Notes: generated from the sequence alone by a model not told the origin. Counted from the stretch's first letter, positions 1 to 9,134 are shown. The stretch: DNA of 64,000 nt from Pseudomonas sp. PSB18 (GCF_014596565.1 NZ_NOIN01000007.1:124001-188000); one strand, 5' to 3'. Numbers and translations are program-made.

Positions 1-31
1 GGTGAGAGTTGCGTCCCCGCCTTTCACATTG

Positions 32-148
32 ATGAATATCGAAACCTTCGTAAAACGCTGTATTCTGTTCACCGGGCTTTTGGCGCAGGTCGTGCAAGTC
101 CAGGCAGCGAGCGACAGGGCCTTCCTGTCCGCTGGTGAAGGTGGATGA
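32..148 (+). CDS. Short ORF, possible exported peptide or tail of an upstream gene
   Basis: ATG at 32 opens a 38-codon frame ending in TGA at 146-148, five bases before the next start. The first 25 residues look like a signal peptide (a basic KR, then a hydrophobic stretch ending in QVQA). The same frame is open to the left edge, so it may instead be the C-terminal end of a gene outside the window. No family is recognised and there is no strong ribosome binding site. Confidence 0.2.
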   Translation: MNIETFVKRCILFTGLLAQVVQVQAASDRAFLSAGEGG

Positions 149-152
149 TTCG

Positions 153-1190
153 ATGACACGTCTTGGTGCAGGGATATTGCTTTGTCTGCTCGGCAGCCTG
201 GTTACGGTGCAGGCCGCACCGGCGTTGCACCCTCATTGGAGTGCCGGCTTTCATGAGTTGAGCTTTCTCGACCCACTGGATCACCAGCCGATGCACGCCA
301 TCGCGTTCTATCCGTCCCCCGCCAGGGAGCAAACCAGCCAACTGGGTGGCTATCAGATCGATGCTGCACCGGATGCCCAAATCGCCATCGGCCGCTTTCC
401 AATGTTGATGCTGTCCCACGGCAACACGGGTACACCGCTGGCCCTGCACGACCTGGCGACCTCACTGGCACGTCAGGGGTTCGTCGTGGTCGCGGTGATC
501 CACCCTGGCGACAACGCCCAGGACCATAGCCGGCTGGGGACCCTGAGCAACCTCTACGGGCGGCCGATCCAGATTTCCGAGGCAATCACCGCGACGCTTA
601 ACGATCCGATGCTGTCGCCGTTCGTCAATGCCGGGCAGGTGGGGGTGATCGGCTATTCCGCCGGTGGGGAAACCGCATTGATCCTGTCCGGCGCCACGCC
701 TGATCTCAATCGCCTGCGCCGTTACTGTCAGGAACGGCCGGACGACCGCGACGCCTGCAACACCCAGGGCGAGCTGATTGCCGATCGCGACGATCTGCAA
801 CCAATGGCCGATCCCAGGGTGCGGGCACTGCTGTTGATGGCGCCACTGAGCCTGAAGTTCGGTCGTCATACCTTGGCCGATGTCCATGTACCGGTGCTGC
901 TGTACAGCGGCGACGGTGACAAACTGGTGGCCTTCGACAAGAATGCTGCCGCACTGGCTCGCAAACTGCCCACCGCGCCGGATTTCAAGACCTTGGCCGG
1001 GGCAGGGCACTTTGTCTTCCTGGCGCCATGCACGGAGGAGCAGATTGCCGCGATGCCTGCACTGTGCACTGATGCCGATGGTGTCGACCGCAAGGACATC
1101 CACCGCACCATGATTTCCGAAGCCGGGCGTTTCTTCAGCCAGGCCCTGGGCAAACCGACCCGGGCCGGTATGCGCACGGCCGATCAGTAA
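153..1190 (+). CDS. Exported alpha/beta hydrolase (dienelactone hydrolase-like)
   Basis: A protein of about 345 residues with an N-terminal signal peptide (hydrophobic core ILLCLLGSLVTVQA), so probably periplasmic. The hydrolase fold is shown by a nucleophile elbow GYSAGG, an upstream LSHGNTG oxyanion-type loop, and a late GAGHF carrying the likely catalytic His. It resembles the PlaF/dienelactone hydrolase-like predicted hydrolases of pseudomonads; the substrate cannot be told. GTG at 135 is possible, but ATG at 153 is preferred because GAAGGTGG lies 7 nt upstream and the signal peptide then begins normally. It converges with the next gene and overlaps its stop by 7 bp. Confidence 0.75.
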   Translation: MTRLGAGILLCLLGSLVTVQAAPALHPHWSAGFHELSFLDPLDHQPMHAIAFYPSPAREQTSQLGGYQIDAAPDAQIAIGRFPMLMLSHGNTGTPLALHDLATSLARQGFVVVAVIHPGDNAQDHSRLGTLSNLYGRPIQISEAITATLNDPMLSPFVNAGQVGVIGYSAGGETALILSGATPDLNRLRRYCQERPDDRDACNTQGELIADRDDLQPMADPRVRALLLMAPLSLKFGRHTLADVHVPVLLYSGDGDKLVAFDKNAAALARKLPTAPDFKTLAGAGHFVFLAPCTEEQIAAMPALCTDADGVDRKDIHRTMISEAGRFFSQALGKPTRAGMRTADQ

Positions 1191-2377
1191 GCGGTTTTTT
1201 CGGCGCGTCGACGCAGCAGCAGGGTCAATCCCAGCCCCGTGATCGACAGCAGTGCGGCGCAGAAAAAGATCGACGAGTAGCCCAGGTTCAACGCCACCGC
1301 ACCCATCAATGGCCCGGCAATCGCCAAGGCCAGGTCGAAGAATACGGCATAGGCACTCAACCCCGCGCCACGGCTGGTGTTTGGCACTTGCTTGATGGCT
1401 TCCACCCCAAGCGCCGGATACACCAGCGACAGCCCGAAACCGGCCAACCCCGCACCGACCAAGGCGAACGCGGGGGAAGGCGCCAGCCAGAGCAGCACCA
1501 GCCCCAGGGTTTCGATGCTCATGCAGGCGATGGCCGAGTTGAAGCCACCGAAACGGGCAATGCTGGAAATAAACAGCAATCGCGAAAGAATGAAGCAAAT
1601 GCCGAATACCGTCAGGCACCACGCTGCGCCGATCCAGCCACGGCTCACATAAAACAGCGTAATGAATGTGGTGAGCGTGCCGTAGCCGATCGAGGCGAGG
1701 CTCAGGCTGGCGCCGTATGGCGCAATGCGTCCGAATACGGCCCGGAAGGGCAGGCGTTCACCACGGACCACCGGTACCGAAGGCTTGTTGCGGATCAGCA
1801 ACAGCGCCACGCCGGCCAACAGTGACAGCGCTATCCCCAGGCTGCTGAAGCCCAGGTTGCCCACCATCACCACCCCCAAAGGGGCGCCGATAGCAATGGC
1901 GCCGTAGGAGGCAATGCCATTCCAGGAGATCGAACGGGCGGTGTGCTCCACGCCGACCTGGCCCATGCACCAACTGATGGTGCCAACCCCGATCAAGCCT
2001 TGGGCCACGCCGAGCAACAAGCGTCCGGCAATCAGGATCACCAGGCTCGGTAGCGGCAGGCTTTGCAGCAAGGTGGAAATCAACGTCAGCACACCGCTGA
2101 GCACAATGCCCGACAAGCCGTAGACGATCGCCCGCTTGGTCCCGACGCTGTCCGAAATCCGTCCGGCCATGGGGCGGCTGAGCAGAGTCGCCAGGTACTG
2201 CGAACCGATGGTCAGCCCGGCCACCACGGCACTGAAGCCCAACTGCTCATGGACATACCCCGGCAACACGGCAATGGGCAGGCCGATGCAGAGGAAGGCA
2301 ATAAAGGTGTAGAAAACGATGGAGACGATCTGCAGGGTGATCGACAGGGAACTGGGGGTGGCTTGCGGCGTAGGCAT
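1184..2377 (-). CDS. MFS transporter, YhhS/YfcJ-type
   Basis: A 397-residue inner-membrane protein with about 12 hydrophobic segments. The motif after TM2 (GRISDSVGTKRAIVYG) is the loop 2-3 signature of the major facilitator superfamily. Overall sequence and length fit the YhhS/YfcJ (arabinose-efflux-like) group, proton-driven exporters of small molecules whose substrate is usually unknown. No regulator or enzyme next to it hints at the cargo. It is transcribed alone, toward the hydrolase gene, overlapping it tail to tail by 7 bp, so the two share no terminator between them. Confidence 0.8.
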   Translation of the reverse strand: MPTPQATPSSLSITLQIVSIVFYTFIAFLCIGLPIAVLPGYVHEQLGFSAVVAGLTIGSQYLATLLSRPMAGRISDSVGTKRAIVYGLSGIVLSGVLTLISTLLQSLPLPSLVILIAGRLLLGVAQGLIGVGTISWCMGQVGVEHTARSISWNGIASYGAIAIGAPLGVVMVGNLGFSSLGIALSLLAGVALLLIRNKPSVPVVRGERLPFRAVFGRIAPYGASLSLASIGYGTLTTFITLFYVSRGWIGAAWCLTVFGICFILSRLLFISSIARFGGFNSAIACMSIETLGLVLLWLAPSPAFALVGAGLAGFGLSLVYPALGVEAIKQVPNTSRGAGLSAYAVFFDLALAIAGPLMGAVALNLGYSSIFFCAALLSITGLGLTLLLRRRAEKTAY

Positions 2378-2481
2378 GGCTCGTTCGCGGGCGGCGGCAG
2401 GAGAAGCTTCATCATGGCCTGGGGTGAGAAGAAAAGAAAGCTGGCTAACTAAATGTGTGGGTTGAAGTTCACCGCAGATCC

Positions 2482-2575
2482 CCTTGTGGGAGCGAGCCTG
2501 CTCGCGATGGCGGTGGATCAGATGATGAAGAGGTGACTGGCAGGGCCCATCGCGAGCAGGCTCGCTCCCACAGGG
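2482..2575. repeat. REPIN (inverted pair of Pseudomonas REP elements)
   Basis: The left arm has the core GTGGGAGCGAGCCTGCTCGC and the right arm its inverted copy (GCGAGCAGGCTCGCTCCCAC), with about 40 bp of variable sequence between. Each arm is itself a small hairpin. The same pair recurs at least six more times in the window. Confidence 0.9.
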
Positions 2576-2594
2576 GCTCTGTGCCCTTGAAATG

Positions 2595-2628
2595 AAAAAA
2601 GCCCTGTCACATTGGACAGGGCTTTTTT
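2595..2628 (-). terminator. Intrinsic terminator, bidirectional, after ybiT
   Basis: The stem GCCCTGTC / GACAGGGC has a short loop (ACATTG) and is flanked by an A-run on the left and a T-run on the right, so it can terminate on both strands. It lies just beyond the ybiT stop. Confidence 0.85.
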
Positions 2629-2656
2629 ACTTGCAGCTTGCAGCTCAGAGCTGCCC

Positions 2657-4243
2657 TTAGAACATCACACCCTGGCTGCGCAGGTAGTCGTCATAAGTAC
2701 CGCTGAAGTCGACCACGCCATCAGCGCTCAGCTCGATGATGCGAGTGGCCAGGGACGAGACGAACTCACGGTCGTGGCTGACGAAAATCAGCGTGCCCGG
2801 GTAGTTCTCCAGCGCCAGGTTCAGCGCTTCGATGGATTCCATGTCCAAGTGGTTGGTGGGTTCGTCCATCACCAGTACGTTCGGCTTCTGCAGGATCAGC
2901 TTGCCGAACAGCATGCGGCCTTGCTCACCACCGGAGATGACCTTGACCGACTTGAGGATCTCGTCATTGGAAAACAGCATGCGGCCCAACGTGCCACGGA
3001 TCATCTGTTCGCCCTGGGTCCACTGGCCCATCCAGTCGAACAGGCTGACATCGTCGGCGAAGTCGTGGGCATGGTCCTGGGCGTAGTAACCCAGTTCCGC
3101 GCTCTCGGTCCACTTCACCGAGCCGGCGTCCGGTGCCAGCTCACCCATCAGGGTGCGCAACAAGGTGGTCTTGCCGATACCGTTGGGGCCGATGATCGCC
3201 ACGCGCTCGCCGGCTTCGACGGTGAAGCTGAAGTTCTTGAACAGGGTCTTGCCATCGAAGCCCTTGGACATGCGTTCGATGGTGACCGCCTGGCGGTGCA
3301 GCTTCTTGTTCTGCTCGAAGCGGATGAACGGGCTTACGCGGCTCGATGGCTTGACCTCGGCGAGCTGGATCTTGTCGATCTGCTTGGCGCGGGAAGTCGC
3401 CTGCTTGGCTTTCGAGGCGTTGGCCGAGAAGCGGCTGACGAAGGTCTGCAGTTCGGCGATCTGGGCTTTCTTTTTGGCGTTGTCCGACAGCAACTGCTCG
3501 CGGGACTGGGTCGCCGCGATCATGTATTCGTCGTAGTTGCCCGGGAACAGGCGCAGCTCGCCGTAGTCCAGGTCGGCCATGTGGGTGCAGACGCTGTTCA
3601 GGAAGTGCCGGTCGTGGGAAATGATGATCATGGTGCTGTTACGCGCCGTGAGAATGTTTTCCAGCCAGCGGATGGTATTGATGTCCAGGTGGTTGGTCGG
3701 TTCGTCGAGCAACAGCACTTCCGGATCGGAGAACAGCGCCTGGGCGAGCAATACCCGCAGTTTCCAGCCTGGTGCGACTTCGGTCATCGGGCCGAAATGC
3801 TGCTCCAGCGGAATACCCAGGCCCAGCAACAGCTCACCGGCGCGGGATTCGGCGGTGTAGCCGTCCATTTCGGCGAACTCGGTTTCCAGCTCGGCCACGG
3901 CCATGCCGTCTTCTTCGGTCATTTCCGGCAGCGAATAGATGCGGTCGCGCTCGGCCTTGACCTTCCACAGCTCTTCGTGACCCATGATCACGGTGTCGAT
4001 GACGGTGAATTGCTCATAGGCGAACTGGTCCTGGCGCAGTTTACCCAGGCGCACGTTCGGCTCGAGCATGACCTGGCCGCCGGACGGCTCGAGGTCGCCG
4101 CCGAGGATCTTCATGAAGGTCGACTTGCCGCAACCGTTGGCGCCGATCAGGCCGTAGCGGTTGCCCGCGCCGAATTTGACAGAGACGTTTTCGAACAGCG
4201 GCTTGGCGCCGAACTGCATCGTGATGTTAGCTGTAGAGATCAA
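2657..4243 (-). CDS. ybiT: ABC-F family ATPase YbiT
   Basis: A 528-residue soluble protein with two ABC ATPase domains in one chain and no membrane segments, the layout of ABC-F ribosome-associated translation factors. Walker A motifs are GANGCGKST (near residue 37) and GPNGIGKTT; both Walker B motifs continue into DEPTNHLD. The first domain has the unusual APGWKLR in place of the LSGGQ signature, a trait I recall from E. coli YbiT, and the sequence matches YbiT along its length. The inter-domain linker is charged and helical. It is expected to act at the ribosomal E site. Monocistronic, with its own terminator. Confidence 0.92.
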   Translation of the reverse strand: MISTANITMQFGAKPLFENVSVKFGAGNRYGLIGANGCGKSTFMKILGGDLEPSGGQVMLEPNVRLGKLRQDQFAYEQFTVIDTVIMGHEELWKVKAERDRIYSLPEMTEEDGMAVAELETEFAEMDGYTAESRAGELLLGLGIPLEQHFGPMTEVAPGWKLRVLLAQALFSDPEVLLLDEPTNHLDINTIRWLENILTARNSTMIIISHDRHFLNSVCTHMADLDYGELRLFPGNYDEYMIAATQSREQLLSDNAKKKAQIAELQTFVSRFSANASKAKQATSRAKQIDKIQLAEVKPSSRVSPFIRFEQNKKLHRQAVTIERMSKGFDGKTLFKNFSFTVEAGERVAIIGPNGIGKTTLLRTLMGELAPDAGSVKWTESAELGYYAQDHAHDFADDVSLFDWMGQWTQGEQMIRGTLGRMLFSNDEILKSVKVISGGEQGRMLFGKLILQKPNVLVMDEPTNHLDMESIEALNLALENYPGTLIFVSHDREFVSSLATRIIELSADGVVDFSGTYDDYLRSQGVMF

Positions 4244-4646
4244 AGGTTTATCCTGCGGAACATTCAGAGTAGCTAAGGGTGCGGCAGTACCTGTTCAGTA
4301 CCTGTCTGCGCCGCTCCGTAACCATGCAAAGGCGGCGCGGTTGCAGGCGCAAGGGTCCATCCGGCATAAGAGGACAGCAGCATACGAAGCGCCGAGCCCG
4401 AGTGGATGTGCGCGAAACCGGTTCAACGGTGTCGGCCAAAAGGGGGGCGCATAATATTTGGCGGCGATTGTACTGATCTGGCCGCGTTAACGATAGGGTA
4501 TTACCCGGGCAAGACAGTTTTTCACAAATGAGGATAACTTTCAGTTACAACATGTGGCTAAAATGCCATTTTCCAGATGTCATCCCTTTTGCCGCTTGGT
4601 TGGCCAAGGGACGCGACCTGTTCACTTTTGTTGTGTGACGGACTCC
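4244..4646. other. Intergenic region between divergent ybiT and lpxO
   Basis: About 400 bp that should hold the promoters of both genes. The only structure seen is an imperfect direct repeat, CAGTACCTGTT then CAGTACCTGTC, at 4285-4306 close to the ybiT start. No clear sigma-70 promoter or regulator box could be assigned. A reading frame upstream of the lpxO start stays open from 4554 but has no ribosome binding site. Confidence 0.4.
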
Positions 4647-5546
4647 GTGAAACTCATCATTGCCGCGATCTATATCCTGTCCATCGGCTATGTGCACCTG
4701 CGCGGACGCGTACGGCACAAGCTCGGACGCCAGCTAAGCGACCATTCGTCCTTCCTGGCGCCCATCAACTGCCTGCTTTACCTCTGTTCGAAGCTGCCCA
4801 ACAAGCCGTACCTGAGTCCGATGGACTTCCCTGACCTGAGCCCGCTGCAGGCCCACTGGGAAGAAATCCGCGCCGAGGGCCAGAGCCTGTTGCAAGCGGG
4901 GGCGATCAAGCGCTCAAATCAGTACGACGACGTGGGTTTCAATTCGTTCTTCAAGACCGGTTGGAAGCGTTTTTACCTGAAATGGTACGGCGACAGCCAC
5001 CCCTCGGCCATGAAACTGTGTCCACGCACCACCGAACTGGTGCAGAGCATCGGTTCGATCAAGGCGGCAATGTTTGCCGAGCTGCCGCCAGGTTCCAGAC
5101 TGGTTCGCCACCGCGATCCGTATGCCGGCTCCTATCGGTATCACCTGGGCCTGGAAACCCCCAACGATGCCGGTTGCTATATCAATGTCGATGGCGAGCC
5201 TTACCATTGGCGCGATGGCGAGGCGGTGATCTTCGACGAAACCTTCATTCATTACGCCGAAAACACCACCGCTCACAACCGCATCATTTTATTTTGCGAC
5301 GTGGAGCGTCCGATGAGGTTCCGCTGGGCGACCGCGTTCAATCGCTGGTTCAGCCGTACTGTAATGGCCGCCGCGGGTGCACCGAATGATGCCGGTGACA
5401 AGACAGGCGGGTTGAATCGGGCGTTCTCCAGGCTCTACAAGATTCGCTTGCAGGGCAAGGCGCTCAAGAAGCGCAACCGAAAGCTGTACTACCTCCAGAA
5501 GTGGGCGTTCTTTGGCGTCCTGCTGGCTGTGTTCATCTGGATCTGA
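4647..5546 (+). CDS. lpxO: Lipid A 2-hydroxylase LpxO
   Basis: A 299-residue Fe(II)/2-oxoglutarate dioxygenase of the aspartyl/asparaginyl beta-hydroxylase family that hydroxylates secondary acyl chains of lipid A at the inner membrane. The metal triad is visible as H155 and D157 (HRDPYAG) and H202 (FIHYAENTTAHNR); the R of HNR is the usual 2-oxoglutarate contact. It has hydrophobic segments at the N-terminus and at the extreme C-terminus (FFGVLLAVFIWI). GTG at 4647 is chosen as the start because it gives the family's usual 299-residue length and begins at the conserved KLIIAAIY; the frame is open further upstream to 4554. Confidence 0.88.
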   Translation: MKLIIAAIYILSIGYVHLRGRVRHKLGRQLSDHSSFLAPINCLLYLCSKLPNKPYLSPMDFPDLSPLQAHWEEIRAEGQSLLQAGAIKRSNQYDDVGFNSFFKTGWKRFYLKWYGDSHPSAMKLCPRTTELVQSIGSIKAAMFAELPPGSRLVRHRDPYAGSYRYHLGLETPNDAGCYINVDGEPYHWRDGEAVIFDETFIHYAENTTAHNRIILFCDVERPMRFRWATAFNRWFSRTVMAAAGAPNDAGDKTGGLNRAFSRLYKIRLQGKALKKRNRKLYYLQKWAFFGVLLAVFIWI

Positions 5547-5570
5547 AGTCTTGCCTGTCCCGGTCAGTGT

Positions 5571-7544
5571 TCACTCCCCGGGCTTTTCTGCATCCAGTTG
5601 CTCCCACATCCTGGCGGTGATCCGTTGGCGATGGCTGTAGCCATCCCATGGATCGGCGCCCAGACCCCTGACCCGTTCAAGGACCGTCTGGATATCCCAT
5701 TGCTGGGCGTTGCGCAGACCGTCGAGCTCGGCCCTGGCGATTGGCACCGATACCGGCAGGCCCGGCCGGGCGCGAACTGAGTAGGCTGCCACGGTGCTGG
5801 CGCCTCGGGCGTTGCGCAAGTAATCGACGAATACCTTCCCGACCCGGTTCTTGGGCCCCATGGTCGCGGTGATCCGTTTTGGCATCTGCCGGGTCATGAA
5901 TTGTGAGATGGCTTTCGCGAAGGCCTTGGTGGCGTCCCAGCTTTCGCCGCGCGCCAGTGGCACGACGATGTGCATGCCTTTGCCGCCGCTCGTCTTGAGG
6001 AAGGCCTGCAGGCCCAGCTCATCGAGCAACGACAGGGTCAGGCGAGTGGCTTCGAGCATGGCGCTCCAAGGCAGCGACGGGTCGGGGTCCAGGTCCAGGA
6101 CGAACAGGTCCGGCGTCTCGATGCGGTCGTGGGTGGCGGTCCAGGTGTGCAGTTCCACCGTGCCCATCTGCGCCGCGCTGATGAGGGCCTGGAGGCTATC
6201 GATTTCCATCAGGGCGGCATGACCCGGGTCCAGCCCCGGGTTCAGCTGCCGGATATGCGGAATCTCCAGGCGATCGGCGTGCTTCTGGAAAAACTGTTCT
6301 TCGCCGATTCCGTCCGGTGCCCGCAGCAACGCGACGGGCCGCTGTTTCAGATGGGGCAGGAGCCACGGTGCGATGTCCGCGTAATATTGCGCCAGTTCGA
6401 CTTTCTGCACGCCACTGAGGCTGTCGATGACGCGCTCGGGATGAGTGATCTTCACGCCGGCGACTTCCACCTCGCGTTTCTTGCCGCCGCGCTTGGCTTC
6501 AGGCGTCCTGGCTTTCTTCGGCAGCGGGTGCTCGCGGACAATCTTGTCCGCCGGCATATCGTCGAGCATTTCCACGAAAGCGGCCTGGCGTACGAGGCCG
6601 CTGGCGGTCCATTCGGTGAACTCGATCTCACAGACCTGCTCAGGTTCGACCCACTGCACGCCGCGACCCTGCGTTGCGCTAAGCGGTTTGGCCAGGGGCG
6701 AAGCATCGCGCTCCTGTGTGGAGAGTCGCGCGTGCAACCGTTGGATTTCATCCTGGCTGAGTCCGGTGCTGACCCGGCCGGCGTAGACCAGCCCCGAAGG
6801 GTCGTTGACCGCGAGCAGCAGGGCGCCGAAGCCGTTGCGTCGGCCTTGCGAACGGGTGAAGCCGACGATCACGAAGGCCTGGCGCAGCCGGCACTTCAGG
6901 TTGACCCAATCGCTGCTGCGCCTTGACACATAAGGACTTCCCTGACGCTTGCCGACCACTCGATCCAGCGAGAGCGCGCTGGCGCTTTCCAGGATCTCAT
7001 CCTCACTGGCGGAAAAGGCTTCGGAGAAGCGCAATCGCTTGCTGCCATGATGCTTGAGGACTTTTTTCAACGCTGCGCGCCGCTCCTCCACGGGCGTCTG
7101 TCGCAGGTCCTTACCATTGAGAAACGGAGCGTCGAACAGCACGTAGACCATGTCCACGGTGCGACCGATCTCGAAGGCGTCTCGCAGGGCGCTCAGGTCG
7201 GATTGGCCGGTTTCGTCGAGCAGAACCAGATCGCCGTCCAGCCAGCTGTCCCCCAGATTCAGTCCGGCCAGGGCCTCGGCGTGCAGTTTGAGGCGTTCGG
7301 TCCAGTCCTGATGATCGCGGCTGAACAGGCGGACTTCGCCATCCTCGATGCGGGTCAGTAGCCGATAGCCGTCGAATTTGACTTCATAGCGCCATTCGCC
7401 AGTGGGTGGCTGCTCCACGGGCGTTGCCAGTTGCGGCATCAGTCGTTCGGGGAGGCGCGTTTCGTGACGCGTTCTGCCCTGTTGGGTGCGGCTGGTCTCG
7501 GTTTTTTTGGGTATACGGGCAGATTCACGATCGGCCTTGGCCAT
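5571..7544 (-). CDS. ligD: ATP-dependent DNA ligase LigD, LIG-POL form without phosphoesterase domain
   Basis: 657 residues: a short basic tail, an ATP-dependent ligase domain (about 35-330) and an archaeo-eukaryotic primase-type polymerase domain (about 355-640). The adenylated lysine is K56 in KFDGYR. The POL domain looks complete (KTSGGKGMH, DLDPDPS, VFVDYLRN). The usual Pseudomonas order is PE-LIG-POL at about 830-840 residues; here the N-terminal phosphoesterase is absent and Ku ends only 33 bp upstream, so it was not missed. Ligase motifs deviate: DGD (D105) where DGE is usual, and DRVVGK where EGLxGK is usual. AGGGAA precedes the ATG. With Ku it would act in non-homologous end joining. 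Confidence 0.9.
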   Translation of the reverse strand: MAKADRESARIPKKTETSRTQQGRTRHETRLPERLMPQLATPVEQPPTGEWRYEVKFDGYRLLTRIEDGEVRLFSRDHQDWTERLKLHAEALAGLNLGDSWLDGDLVLLDETGQSDLSALRDAFEIGRTVDMVYVLFDAPFLNGKDLRQTPVEERRAALKKVLKHHGSKRLRFSEAFSASEDEILESASALSLDRVVGKRQGSPYVSRRSSDWVNLKCRLRQAFVIVGFTRSQGRRNGFGALLLAVNDPSGLVYAGRVSTGLSQDEIQRLHARLSTQERDASPLAKPLSATQGRGVQWVEPEQVCEIEFTEWTASGLVRQAAFVEMLDDMPADKIVREHPLPKKARTPEAKRGGKKREVEVAGVKITHPERVIDSLSGVQKVELAQYYADIAPWLLPHLKQRPVALLRAPDGIGEEQFFQKHADRLEIPHIRQLNPGLDPGHAALMEIDSLQALISAAQMGTVELHTWTATHDRIETPDLFVLDLDPDPSLPWSAMLEATRLTLSLLDELGLQAFLKTSGGKGMHIVVPLARGESWDATKAFAKAISQFMTRQMPKRITATMGPKNRVGKVFVDYLRNARGASTVAAYSVRARPGLPVSVPIARAELDGLRNAQQWDIQTVLERVRGLGADPWDGYSHRQRITARMWEQLDAEKPGE

Positions 7545-7577
7545 GACAGGTTCCCTTGTATCGCTGACGTCCGTGGT

Positions 7578-8468
7578 TTAGCCCCGGGAGGCCTTGGTGG
7601 CTTTTTTTGCGGGAGCGGATTTGCTGGTCTTCGCAGCTTTTGCAGGCGCTTTCGCGGCGGGTTTGTCGGCCGCCTTGCCCTTGCCGCCGAGGCTGCGCTT
7701 GAGCAGTTCGGTGAGGTCGATGACGTCCGCGGTCTTGCGCTGTTCTTCACCCGGGTCGGTTTCCACCGCTTCGAGTCGGCCTTCGTTGGCCTTCTTCTCC
7801 ACCAATTCCATGATCTTGTCCTGGAAGCTGTCCCGATAGTTCTGGGGTTCCCAGTCGGCGCTCATGTCTTGCACCAGGCGCTTGGCCATTTCCAGCTCGC
7901 CTTTGACCAGGTTCGGCTTGGTGACCTCGTCACCCAGTTCGAGGATGTCCAGCTCACGCACCTCCGCCGGCCAGCGCAACATCACCAATACCAGGGCCGA
8001 CTCCAGCGGCATCAGCGCTGCGAGGTGCTGGCGGGTATGCAGCACGACATGGGCCAGGGCCACCTTGTTGGTCTTGACCAGGGTTTCGCGAAGCAAGGCG
8101 TAGACTTTGCCGCCACGCTTGTCGGGGGCGAGGAAGTAGGGCGTGTCGATGTTCTGCAGCGGGATTTTCTCGCTGTCGACGAAGGAGAAAATATCGATGG
8201 TCTGGGTGGACTTGGGGTGGGCGGAGCGGATTTCCTCCTCGCTCAGCAGCACGTATTGGCCTTTCTGGTACTCCACGCCCTTGACGATGTCTTCCTTGGT
8301 CACTTCCTTGCCCGTGACCTTGTTGACCCGCTTGTAACCCACCGGATCCATGCTGCGCTTGTCCAGCCAGTCGAAATCCACACCTTGGGACGACGTCGCC
8401 GAGACCAGTGCCACGGGAATGTGGACCAGCCCGAAACTGATTGCGCCTTTCCAGATTGCCCGTGCCAT
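7578..8468 (-). CDS. ku: Non-homologous end-joining protein Ku
   Basis: A 296-residue bacterial Ku, beginning with the typical MARAIWKGAISFGLVHIPV. The Ku core runs to about residue 260, followed by a Lys/Ala-rich tail (KAPAKAAKTSKSAPAKKATK) of the kind that binds DNA and helps recruit LigD. It forms a homodimeric ring on double-strand ends. It is the first gene of a two-gene operon with ligD, 33 bp apart, which fixes its role as the end-binding partner. Confidence 0.93.
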   Translation of the reverse strand: MARAIWKGAISFGLVHIPVALVSATSSQGVDFDWLDKRSMDPVGYKRVNKVTGKEVTKEDIVKGVEYQKGQYVLLSEEEIRSAHPKSTQTIDIFSFVDSEKIPLQNIDTPYFLAPDKRGGKVYALLRETLVKTNKVALAHVVLHTRQHLAALMPLESALVLVMLRWPAEVRELDILELGDEVTKPNLVKGELEMAKRLVQDMSADWEPQNYRDSFQDKIMELVEKKANEGRLEAVETDPGEEQRKTADVIDLTELLKRSLGGKGKAADKPAAKAPAKAAKTSKSAPAKKATKASRG

Positions 8469-8597
8469 GGTGCGGTTTCCTTGCCGTGAAGGGTTCTCTC
8501 TGGTGACCTTCCTGCCTTTGAAAAAGTTTCCGTTGGGCGCCGGCTGGCGGTGTGGCAGGGCGGCGCCTCTTCGATGAATACCGACCCGGAAGGTGCC

Positions 8598-8675
8598 CCT
8601 GTGGGAGCGAGCCTGCTCGCGATGGCGGTGTGTCAGTCAACATAGCCATCGCGAGCAGGCTCGCTCCCTCAGGAT
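8598..8675. repeat. REPIN
   Basis: The same inverted REP pair as at 2482, with a short loop (about 25 bp containing TGTCAGTCAACA). It lies upstream of ku, in the region shared with the small exported protein gene. Confidence 0.88.
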
Positions 8676-8730
8676 TGCTCTCAGAGAAGCCTCGTTACAT
8701 CTTCAACCAGACATTTCGCTTAACAACCGT

Positions 8731-8757
8731 GAACCTGCGCGGTAGCGTGTTTTCGAT
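8731..8757 (+). promoter_or_regulatory. Possible AlgU (RpoE-type) promoter
   Basis: GAACCT, 16 bp, TCGAT: close to the AlgU consensus GAACTT-N16/17-TCTGA, and 35 bp upstream of a small exported protein gene. Read by eye; one mismatch in the -35 and two in the -10. Confidence 0.3.
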
Positions 8758-8792
8758 ATGGCTGAGCAATTTCCGCGAAGCAGGAGGTACCG

Positions 8793-9134
8793 ATGAACAG
8801 GCTAGTACTCGCGATCACCACGCTGTTGCTGAGCGCCGTCGTTCAGGCCGCGACACCCGGCCAGGGCCCTGCGATCGTGGCCCAGAACCTGCCGGGCAAC
8901 AACAACCCCTATAACAATCCCATACGTCGTGCCAATCCCAACAGCATGCAGGGCACTCAGCCCAACGTACCGACGATCCACAACAACCCGACGGTGCCGA
9001 TGCCCCCTCGGCCGACCCTGGAAAACGGCGGTATCGGCAATGGCTATCCGCGTTCGGGGCCACCGGTGGGGTCGCCCAGGCCCACCATCGAATCCGGTAC
9101 TCCACCCAGAAACTCGAACGACAGCAATCGCTAG
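8793..9134 (+). CDS. Small exported Pro/Asn-rich protein of unknown function
   Basis: 113 residues with a clear signal peptide (MNRLVLAITTLLLSAVVQA, cut before ATPG). The mature part is about 94 residues of low complexity, rich in Pro, Asn, Gly and Arg (NNNPYNNP, PMPPRPTLENGG, PRPTIESG), and probably disordered. AGGAGGT lies just before the ATG, so translation is likely strong. The next gene starts 33 bp downstream and may be co-transcribed. No family with a known function is recognised; a cell-envelope stress protein would fit the possible AlgU-like promoter, but that is inference. Confidence 0.65.
   Translation: MNRLVLAITTLLLSAVVQAATPGQGPAIVAQNLPGNNNPYNNPIRRANPNSMQGTQPNVPTIHNNPTVPMPPRPTLENGGIGNGYPRSGPPVGSPRPTIESGTPPRNSNDSNR

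Noticed and set aside
2612..4276. 554-codon open frame on the strand opposite ybiT
   Set aside because: It is the antisense shadow of a conserved GC-rich gene, with no ribosome binding site and no recognisable domain.
4554..4646. An N-terminal extension of LpxO
   Set aside because: No ribosome binding site, and the extension goes beyond the family's conserved start at KLIIAAIY.
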